Source: Clostridium sp. OS1-26 (GTDB lineage Bacteria; Bacillota; Clostridia; Clostridiales; Clostridiaceae). From it: a stretch of 64,000 nucleotides of DNA. Location of the stretch: assembly GCF_030915445.1 (NCBI RefSeq), contig NZ_CP133264.1, forward strand, positions 868,001 to 932,000, written 5' to 3'. Below are positions 57,605 through 64,000 of this stretch, in pieces (within the stretch, counting starts at the first letter, position 1; every line of letters starts with the position of its first letter). The notes beneath the pieces were generated by a model, which was not told the origin of the DNA, ran no database searches, and saw nothing but the letters and a program-made list of their open reading frames with translations. Made by a program: the position numbers and the translations under genes.

Positions 57605-59710
57605 ATGAAGATTTTTAATGTTTTATTATTAAACTTCAATCAGATAAAAATTTCCTTAGATAATTTTGGTGAGTTCAGATCTTATAAAATTCAAATAGAA
57701 AATGGCAGTAAAGAACTATCTATATCTAAGTATTGTGTAATAGGTAATGATATCATATTTACATTAAATAATGATATAGATATTAAATATGAAACTTTTA
57801 TACGTTACGAAAACTTATATGAGAAGGTGCACTATTTCCCTCTATTTTCTACAAGGGAATTTAATGACAAATACTATCACCATACCTCTCTAGGTGCTAT
57901 ATACTCCAAAAATTTTACTGTGTTTAGGGTATGGTCTCCTGCTGCATCTCATATTAATTTACTTCTTTATGATAAATCAAAGTCCTGCTCTGATGAAAAC
58001 AAAACAACAATATCAATGAAAGAAAGTAATGGCCTTTGGTCTCTTCTAGTAAAAGGTGATTTACATGGTTATTACTATAACTATGAGGTTAACGTTTATA
58101 ATAAAATTCACGAGGTCGTGGACCCTTACTCCAAGGCTGTTGGAATTAATGGAACAAGAGGTGCAATTTTAGATATATCTCAAACTAATCCACAAGATTG
58201 GGAAAATGACAGGTGTCCTGAGTTTAAAAGCTATACTGATACTATAATATATGAAGTAAACATTAGAGATATATCTACTCATCCAGATAGCAGCGCTATT
58301 CATAAGGGAAAGTTTTTAGCACTTACTGAGGATAATACAAAATCTAGTAAAAATATATCTACCTGTTTAAATCATATAAAAGAATTAGGCATTACACATA
58401 TTCAATTTATGCCTATCTTCGATTTCAGTTACCTTAGTGTAGATGAAACAAATCCTGTTAAGTATAATTGGGGATATGATCCTCAAAACTATAACGTACC
58501 AGAAGGAGTTTACGCTACAAATTCCTATGATCCATCCTGCAGAATATTAGAGCTTAAAAGAATGGTTCAGCATCTTCATAAGAACAATTTATCTATTAAT
58601 ATGGATGTAGTATATAATCATGTGCATGATGCTTCAAATAGCAGCTTTGAAAAGATTTTCCCCGGTTATTATTTCAGATTCTATGATAACTTAAAGCCTT
58701 CTAATGGCAGCGGCTGCGGTAATGATATTGCTTCTGAACATTCTATGGCAAGGAAATTTATTATAGACTCAGTAATTTACTGGGCTAAAGAATATCATAT
58801 TGACGGTTTTAGGTTTGACCTTATGGGGCTTATTGATGTAGATACAATGAACTCTTTAAGTAAGAAACTTAATATGCTTGAAAGATCAGTAATGTGTTAT
58901 GGCGAGGGTTGGAATCTAAATACCAGCTTAGATAAAAATCTTAAAGCTGCTGATTACAATGTAAAGATGCTTCCTGGCATAGGCTTTTTTAACGATAAAA
59001 TAAGAAATTTTATAAAAGGTGACGTTTTTAACGTTGAGGACAAAGGATTCGCTACTGGAAAGCCTTTACTCGAAGAAAAATTAAAGCAAAGTATATATGG
59101 TTATTTTTTACCGCCAAGTCAATCTATAAATTATATATCCTGTCATGATAATCATACTTTATGGGATAAAATAGATTTAAGTTGTCCTAATGAAAGCTTT
59201 GACAATAAAAAAAGAATGGTAAAATTATGCGCAGCCATAAATCTAACCTCTCAAGGAATACCATTTATATATTCTGGTGAAGAGTTCTGTGGGACTAAAA
59301 ATGGTGATAGCAATAGTTATAATAAATCCGAATATATAAATTGGGTAGACTGGAATAGAAAATATGAGTTTATTGATATATTTTATTACTACAAAAAACT
59401 TATTGATATAAGAAAGATTCACCCTGCTTTTAGAATCAATACACTTCAGGGTATAAAAAACCACTTATCCTTTATTGATAATATGCCTGCTAATTCCATA
59501 GCTTATATATTAAGAGATTATGCCAATAATGACTCTTGGAAGGAGATACTTGTTATTTTTAATGCTAACAAATATAGTATAGATATATCCATTCCCGATG
59601 GAACATGGAATATAGCATTAGATTCTAATTTAGAAACTGAAAAAAAGACTGTCACAGGCGGAATCATAACAATTGAAAAAACATCCGCTTATATACTATT
59701 TAAATTATAA
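57605..59710 (+). CDS. pulA: Intracellular type I pullulanase (GH13)
   Basis: 701 aa. Residues about 95-190 form the CBM48-like domain (FTVFRVWSPAASHINLLLYD), followed by a GH13 barrel. The type I pullulanase signature YNWGYDPQNYNVPEG is at about 292-306. Catalytic residues: Asp in GFRFDLMG (about 402), Glu in CYGEGWNL (about 437) and Asp in SCHDNHTLWD (about 515). No signal peptide, so it debranches alpha-1,6 links of glycogen or imported maltodextrins in the cytoplasm. A good promoter lies upstream; a small gene follows in the same direction. Confidence 0.9.
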   Translation: MKIFNVLLLNFNQIKISLDNFGEFRSYKIQIENGSKELSISKYCVIGNDIIFTLNNDIDIKYETFIRYENLYEKVHYFPLFSTREFNDKYYHHTSLGAIYSKNFTVFRVWSPAASHINLLLYDKSKSCSDENKTTISMKESNGLWSLLVKGDLHGYYYNYEVNVYNKIHEVVDPYSKAVGINGTRGAILDISQTNPQDWENDRCPEFKSYTDTIIYEVNIRDISTHPDSSAIHKGKFLALTEDNTKSSKNISTCLNHIKELGITHIQFMPIFDFSYLSVDETNPVKYNWGYDPQNYNVPEGVYATNSYDPSCRILELKRMVQHLHKNNLSINMDVVYNHVHDASNSSFEKIFPGYYFRFYDNLKPSNGSGCGNDIASEHSMARKFIIDSVIYWAKEYHIDGFRFDLMGLIDVDTMNSLSKKLNMLERSVMCYGEGWNLNTSLDKNLKAADYNVKMLPGIGFFNDKIRNFIKGDVFNVEDKGFATGKPLLEEKLKQSIYGYFLPPSQSINYISCHDNHTLWDKIDLSCPNESFDNKKRMVKLCAAINLTSQGIPFIYSGEEFCGTKNGDSNSYNKSEYINWVDWNRKYEFIDIFYYYKKLIDIRKIHPAFRINTLQGIKNHLSFIDNMPANSIAYILRDYANNDSWKEILVIFNANKYSIDISIPDGTWNIALDSNLETEKKTVTGGIITIEKTSAYILFKL

Positions 59711-59774
59711 AGCAACCCTTATATCGGATAAAAAATGTTTTCTTGGATAACCTACTTTAGAGGAGAGTGATATT

Positions 59775-59945
59775 ATGAAAAAACCTTTAGATAGGCACAA
59801 TCCAAACTTCACTTATAAAAAAGAGAATATAGATATAAAGCAATCACCCGAAGGGTACGATATTATGGAAAGAATAAATAATGGATTACTCTTTCCTGAA
59901 GGCCCAAAAGATCACGTAGACTTTATAGATTATGAAGAAATATAA
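59775..59945 (+). CDS. Small acidic hypothetical protein
   Basis: 56 aa. MKKPLDRHNPNFTYKKEN then PEGYDIMERINNGLLFPEGP and an acidic tail (DFIDYEEI). GGAGAG lies 7 bases before the ATG. Short, soluble, no known domain; placed just after the pullulanase gene on the same strand with about 65 bases between. Confidence 0.55.
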   Translation: MKKPLDRHNPNFTYKKENIDIKQSPEGYDIMERINNGLLFPEGPKDHVDFIDYEEI

Positions 59946-59967
59946 GGGTTCCACTCTGGAATCCCTA
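59944..59967. terminator. Terminator between convergent genes
   Basis: Stem AGGG-TTCC / GGAA-CCCT overlapping the small gene's stop, with TATATTTA after it. Confidence 0.6.
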
Positions 59968-59970
59968 TAT

Positions 59971-60414
59971 TTACTTATCCAAATTCCTGTTTATTAGCTT
60001 CAATAGATTGTAATATAACCTTTCGTCATCTTCTTTTATTCTTTTTTTAGGATTTGAAGTTTTTCCTCCACTTCTCCTCACTTTAGCTGATATATGTCTT
60101 TCAAAAAGTAGCCTATCCATATTATCATTATCATAAACATATCCCTTAGGACTTATAGCATAAGCTTTTCTTCCAAGTGCCATAGCAGCAACTCCATAAT
60201 CTTGAGTGATTACTATATCATTTTTTTCAGTTACATTAATCAGTGCCATATCTACACTTTGGAATCCTTTATCCACATACCTTACCTCACTATAAACACT
60301 GTTTATAGTATGACTTATATCACAATACATAATAACCTTTATATTATTCTCTTTAGCAGCTTTCTCAATTATTTGTTTCCCGGGACATGCATCCGCATCC
60401 ACTATAATTTTCAT
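59971..60414 (-). CDS. YaiI/YqxD family protein (UPF0178)
   Basis: 147 aa from the ATG at 60414 (AAGGATGA upstream). MKIIVDADACPGK is the family's start motif; DADACP looks like a PIN-like nuclease Asp site, and ITQDYGVAAMAL (about 80) is a further conserved acidic stretch. The C-terminal KTSNPKKRIKEDD... tail is typical. Function is not established; nuclease activity is inferred from fold similarity. Confidence 0.85.
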   Translation of the reverse strand: MKIIVDADACPGKQIIEKAAKENNIKVIMYCDISHTINSVYSEVRYVDKGFQSVDMALINVTEKNDIVITQDYGVAAMALGRKAYAISPKGYVYDNDNMDRLLFERHISAKVRRSGGKTSNPKKRIKEDDERLYYNLLKLINRNLDK

Positions 60415-60439
60415 ACTTCTCTTCATCCTTTTTACATAC

Positions 60440-60470
60440 AAAGCCCCGTACATAGTCATATACAGGGCTT
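60440..60470 (-). terminator. Terminator of pgi
   Basis: Stem AAGCCC-GTA / TAC-GGGCTT right after the pgi stop; the T-tract is short. It overlaps the region before the YaiI start. Confidence 0.6.
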
Positions 60471-60476
60471 ATGATT

Positions 60477-61829
60477 CTATAATCTCTCTTCTAATTGTGC
60501 TTTCATCTCTTCAAATCCAGGTTTCCCAAGAAGAGCAAACATGTTCTTTTTATACGCTTCAACTCCTGGTTGATTAAACGGATTCACTCCTAATAAGTAT
60601 CCACTTAATCCGCAAGCTTTTTCAAAGAAATACACCATATATCCAAAATAATATGGAGTCAATTCTGGTACATTTATAATCATAGCCGGAACATTTCCAT
60701 CACTATGAGCTAAAACAGTTCCCCTAAATGCTTGTTGGTTTACAAAGTCCATAGTTTCTCCAGCCAAGAAGTTTAACCCATCTAAATTATCCTCTACTGC
60801 TTCTATAGTTATATTTTTTCTTGGCTTCTCAATACTTATAAATGTTTCTGTTAAAACTCTTAAACCTTCTTGAATATATTGTCCCATTGAATGTAAGTCT
60901 GTTGAGAAGTCTGCTGCTGCTGGGAATATTCCCTTGTTGTCTTTCCCTTCACTTTCTCCAAATAGCTGTTTCCACCATTCTCCAAAATAGTGTAGACAAG
61001 GTTCAAAGTTAACCATCATCTCAGTAGTCTTACCTTTTGAATATAATGCATTTCTTGCCGCTGCATATCTATAAGCAGTATTACTGTTTAAATCTGTGCT
61101 GCTATATTCTTCTCTTGCATCAGCTGCTCCCTTTATCATTTCATCTATACTTATTCCTGCTGCTGCAATTGGTAGAAGTCCTACTGCTGTTAAAACTGAA
61201 AATCTTCCACCTACATTGTCAGGAATGACGAAAGTTTCATATCCTTCTGCATCAGCTAAAGTTTTTAATGCTCCCTTTGCTGCATCTGTTGTAGCAAATA
61301 TTCTTTCTTTAGCTTCATCTTTTCCATATTTCTTTTCCATTAAATCCTTAAATATTCTAAAAGCAATGGCAGGTTCAGTTGTAGTACCAGATTTTGATAT
61401 AACATTAACTGAAATATCCATACCTTCTATAGCTTCTAGAAGATCCGCAATATAAGTTGAGCTTATGTTATTTCCTACGTAGAATATAGCTGGTCCTTTT
61501 CTTTTATCTTTTGGTAAGCTTGCTGAAAAAGTATGTGAGAGCATTTCTATTGCAGCTCTAGCCCCTAAATATGAACCACCTATTCCTATAACTATAAGTG
61601 CATCTGAGTTACTTCTGATTTTTTCTGCTGCTTTCTTTATTCTTTCAAATTCTGCTTTATCATAATTCACAGGTAAGTCTACCCATCCTAAAAAGTCATT
61701 TCCTGCTCCTGTTCCCTCATGAAGCATTTTATGGGCCTCATTGACAAACGGTTGAAGGCTAGCTATCTCATGTTCTTGTACGTACGGCATAGCCTTGCTT
61801 AAATCTAATGTTAATCCTTTTTTAGTCAT
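60477..61829 (-). CDS. pgi: Glucose-6-phosphate isomerase
   Basis: 450 aa, the short bacterial form. Substrate-binding motifs include [18 protein letters not shown] (about 78-95) and [10 protein letters not shown] (about 145-155); the catalytic Glu lies in the GQYIQEG region. It interconverts glucose-6-phosphate and fructose-6-phosphate in glycolysis. GGAGGGTG lies upstream of the ATG. Confidence 0.96.
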   Translation of the reverse strand: MTKKGLTLDLSKAMPYVQEHEIASLQPFVNEAHKMLHEGTGAGNDFLGWVDLPVNYDKAEFERIKKAAEKIRSNSDALIVIGIGGSYLGARAAIEMLSHTFSASLPKDKRKGPAIFYVGNNISSTYIADLLEAIEGMDISVNVISKSGTTTEPAIAFRIFKDLMEKKYGKDEAKERIFATTDAAKGALKTLADAEGYETFVIPDNVGGRFSVLTAVGLLPIAAAGISIDEMIKGAADAREEYSSTDLNSNTAYRYAAARNALYSKGKTTEMMVNFEPCLHYFGEWWKQLFGESEGKDNKGIFPAAADFSTDLHSMGQYIQEGLRVLTETFISIEKPRKNITIEAVEDNLDGLNFLAGETMDFVNQQAFRGTVLAHSDGNVPAMIINVPELTPYYFGYMVYFFEKACGLSGYLLGVNPFNQPGVEAYKKNMFALLGKPGFEEMKAQLEERL

Positions 61830-62213
61830 TTCTCACCCTCCACTACATATGTAAAATTAGTTTCACTTGAAATTTTATTCTATTTATCTATATAAATCAA
61901 CTATTACAAATTATTTTATATTTTAAAATTAATGTAACCATTTACATTTTAAGTATTAAAAATAATAAACAGTGGTTACACTGCGACCAAAATAAAATTA
62001 TTTTTAGGTAAATTCATATCTACCGCATACTTTAATCTGTATCTATTCATGGACCTTCAGCCTATCGTCCCAGCAAACACGCTGCACGTATAAAATAACC
62101 ACCTATTTACTTCTTAAATAATACGGTATTTTAATAAATTATTATCCATCTATTTTAACACTTTTAACATTTCTACATATATTAATATGTAGTATATTTG
62201 GGGAGGAATAGAT
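61830..62213. other. Divergent intergenic region with a GC-richer island
   Basis: Promoters for pgi (minus) and the SDR gene (plus) are expected. At about 62050-62095 a GC-richer stretch with short complementary words (CAGC/GCTG) stands out from the AT-rich background; no RNA family is recognised. The inverted repeat CTACATATATTAATATGTAG (62173-62192) is just upstream of the SDR ribosome site and could be an operator. Confidence 0.35.
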
Positions 62214-63113
62214 TTGATCCATTACTATCCATATTTCGGTTATATAACAGAATGTAAAAGGATTCCAATAACCTTTCCACCTCAACACCAGCCTGTACAG
62301 CCTGGATTAGAGTTTCTCATGTTTCCAAGACCCATATTCAATGATCCAGACTATATTGGAAGTGGCAAATTAAAAAATAAAGTTGCCTTAATTACTGGTG
62401 GAGATAGTGGCATTGGAAGAGCCGTGTCCTTAGCTTTTGCCAAAGAGGGCGCAGACATTGCCATTGTATATTTTAATGAGCATGTAGATGCAAGAGAAAC
62501 AAAATCATTGGTAGAAGCCCAAGGAAGAAAGTGTATTTTAATTGCTGGCGATTTAAGGGAAGAGTCCTTTTGTAAGAGAATAGTTGAAGATACCCTTTAC
62601 GCTTTTGGTCACCTAGACATACTAGTTAATAATGCCGGAGTACAACTCCCACAGGTAAGTCTTGAGAATATTACCTCAGAGCAATTGGAAGATACCTTCA
62701 GAACGAATATTTTTCCATTGTTCCATATTACTAAAGCTGCTCTACCTCATCTTAAAAGAGGAAGTACCATTATAAACACTGCTTCTGTTACAGCCTACAG
62801 AGGCGCTGAACTACTTATTGATTACTCTGCTACAAAGGGAGCTATTGTAAGCTTTACTCGTTCATTAGCTCTTTCTCTTATATCAAAGGGTATAAGAGTT
62901 AATGGTGTTGCTCCTGGCCCTACTTGGACACCTCTTCAACCTGCAAGCTATCCAGCAGAGTATGTAGCATTCTTTGGTTCAAATACTCCTATGAAAAGAG
63001 CTGCCCAACCTGTAGAGCTAGCACCTACTTATGTTTACTTAGCATCTGATGATTCTACTTATGTTACTGGCCAAATTCTTCATGTGGATGGCGGCAGCTT
63101 CTTAGGATCCTAA
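62214..63113 (+). CDS. Short-chain dehydrogenase/reductase (YhdF/YdaD-like)
   Basis: 299 aa from a TTG start with GGGGAGG 7 bases before; no other start fits. NAD(P)-binding TGGDSGIGRA (about 61-70), NNAG (about 139-142), catalytic Ser in NTASVT and YSATKG (Tyr/Lys pair), and the C-terminal YVTGQILHVDGG. The Pro-rich N-terminal 50 residues resemble the general-stress YhdF/YdaD branch. Substrate unknown. Confidence 0.85.
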   Translation: MIHYYPYFGYITECKRIPITFPPQHQPVQPGLEFLMFPRPIFNDPDYIGSGKLKNKVALITGGDSGIGRAVSLAFAKEGADIAIVYFNEHVDARETKSLVEAQGRKCILIAGDLREESFCKRIVEDTLYAFGHLDILVNNAGVQLPQVSLENITSEQLEDTFRTNIFPLFHITKAALPHLKRGSTIINTASVTAYRGAELLIDYSATKGAIVSFTRSLALSLISKGIRVNGVAPGPTWTPLQPASYPAEYVAFFGSNTPMKRAAQPVELAPTYVYLASDDSTYVTGQILHVDGGSFLGS

Positions 63114-63227
63114 ATTTTTAAATGTAGCTATTTCTTTGTGATAAATTCTTTTTCGTCTAAATTATGGAACTCTTTTATAAGTGTCTTAGTTCCGCTTTCT
63201 ATCTTCATTGATGGATAATGCTCTTTA

Positions 63228-63265
63228 TAAAAAAAACCGAAACCCTTATATATAAAGGGTTTCGG
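63228..63265 (-). terminator. Terminator of guaA
   Basis: Stem CCGAAACCCTT / AAGGGTTTCGG followed by eight T residues on the minus strand. Confidence 0.9.
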
Positions 63266-63276
63266 GTATCTTGCTA

Positions 63277-64000
63277 CTATTCCCACTCAATAGTTGAAGG
63301 TGGTTTTGAAGTTACGTCATAAACAATTCTGTTTACTCCTTGAACTTCATTAACAATTCTTCTACTTACTTTATCTAATACATCATATGGTATTTTAGCC
63401 CAATCTGAAGTCATTCCATCTGATGAAGTTACTGCTCTTAAAGCTATTGTGTGGCAGTAAGTTCTTTCGTCTCCCATTACTCCTACTGATTGAATGTTTG
63501 GAAGACAAGCAAAGTATTGCCATACATCTCCTTCTAGTCCTGCATTAGCTATTTCTTCTCTGAATATAGCATCAGCTTCTCTAACTATAGCAAGTTTTTC
63601 TTCTGTAACTTCTCCAAGAACTCTTATTGCAAGTCCTGGTCCTGGGAACGGCTGTCTCCATACTAAGTGGTGAGGAATTCCAAGTTCTTCACCTACTGCT
63701 CTTACTTCATCTTTAAATAATTCTCTTAATGGCTCTATTAGTGAGAATTTAATGTCTTCTGGAAGTCCACCTACATTGTGATGACTTTTTATAGTAGCAG
63801 AGGTATTTGTTCCACTTTCAACTACGTCTGGATATATAGTTCCTTGAACAAGGAAACTTATTTCTCCAAGCTTATTTGATTCTTCTTCAAATACTCTTAT
63901 AAATTCTTCACCTATAATTTTTCTCTTTTTCTCTGGGTCACTTACACCTTTAAGCTTTCCTAAAAATCTATCTTGAGCATTTGCTCTTATTAGATTCATA
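63277..64000 (-). CDS. guaA: GMP synthase, C-terminal part (cut by window edge)
   Basis: The visible 241 residues contain part of the ATP pyrophosphatase domain and the dimerisation domain: [35 protein letters not shown], and the C-terminal [18 protein letters not shown] then PPSTIEWE. GuaA converts XMP to GMP with glutamine. The N-terminal amidotransferase domain lies beyond 64000. Confidence 0.95.
   Translation of the reverse strand, partial: MNLIRANAQDRFLGKLKGVSDPEKKRKIIGEEFIRVFEEESNKLGEISFLVQGTIYPDVVESGTNTSATIKSHHNVGGLPEDIKFSLIEPLRELFKDEVRAVGEELGIPHHLVWRQPFPGPGLAIRVLGEVTEEKLAIVREADAIFREEIANAGLEGDVWQYFACLPNIQSVGVMGDERTYCHTIALRAVTSSDGMTSDWAKIPYDVLDKVSRRIVNEVQGVNRIVYDVTSKPPSTIEWE

Overview
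This window is a chromosomal segment of a low-GC, anaerobic, spore-forming Firmicute, most likely Clostridium sensu stricto. The evidence is the strongly AT-rich DNA, the tig-clpP-clpX-lonB-lonA-engB block, a reverse-type rubrerythrin, a LonB protease, a two-subunit class 1B dihydroorotate dehydrogenase (PyrD/PyrK), a double-cubane-cluster protein operon, and AGGAGG-type ribosome binding sites almost everywhere. I cannot name the species from the sequence alone. No phage, CRISPR array, rRNA gene or transposase gene is visible.

Layout. 1-10 kb: a histidine phosphatase, reverse rubrerythrin, an APC amino-acid permease, a DUF2334 surface deacetylase-like protein, PerR, two surface or secreted proteins, a WYL-domain regulator (frameshifted) and a set of small proteins of unknown role. 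10-20 kb: CPBP protease, EngB, LonA, LonB, ClpX, ClpP and trigger factor, i.e. protein quality control. 20-32.7 kb: carA-carB behind its own promoter, then pyrE-D-K-F-C-I-B, read right to left behind a PyrR-type attenuator; together they encode de novo pyrimidine synthesis from carbamoyl phosphate to OMP and UMP. 32.7-38 kb: an operon for a double-cubane [8Fe-9S]-type protein, its ATP-dependent activator and two DUF3343 proteins; then a catabolic threonine ammonia-lyase and a flavodoxin-PNPOx fusion. 38.5-40.8 kb: 22 tRNA genes on the minus strand behind one strong promoter, built by internal duplication. 41-54.5 kb: rph-rdgB-yfcE, an AIR-synthase-like protein, peptide-type binding lipoprotein, pcrA-ligA, a YerC-type repressor and an RsuA-family pseudouridine synthase. 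54.5-64 kb: lytic transglycosylase, a seven-repeat Y_Y_Y protein, an intracellular pullulanase, YaiI family protein, pgi, an SDR oxidoreductase and the 3' part of guaA.

Two things stand out beyond ordinary genes. First, the intergenic DNA carries two repeat families. One is a palindromic unit (left arm TAAGTGACTATCACCAAATC, right arm GATTTGGGATATCTACTTA) that occurs singly, abutting gene ends, and as copies nested inside the hairpin loops of other copies. The other is a MITE-like element with AGGCATCT...AGATGCCT ends, present as a 161-bp form and a 36-bp internally deleted form inside the car operon. Second, eight genes, most of them housekeeping (lonA, tig, carB, carA, pcrA twice, rsuA family, WYL regulator, Y_Y_Y protein), each show single-base frameshifts at short homopolymers. 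Every one restores to a full-length reading frame with one base change, so sequencing error is the leading explanation, although two sites (carA and the WYL regulator) are also perfect A_AAA_AAG slippery heptamers in the correct frame.

Coordinates below use the start codon I prefer from ribosome-binding-site spacing and family alignment from memory; no database search was run.
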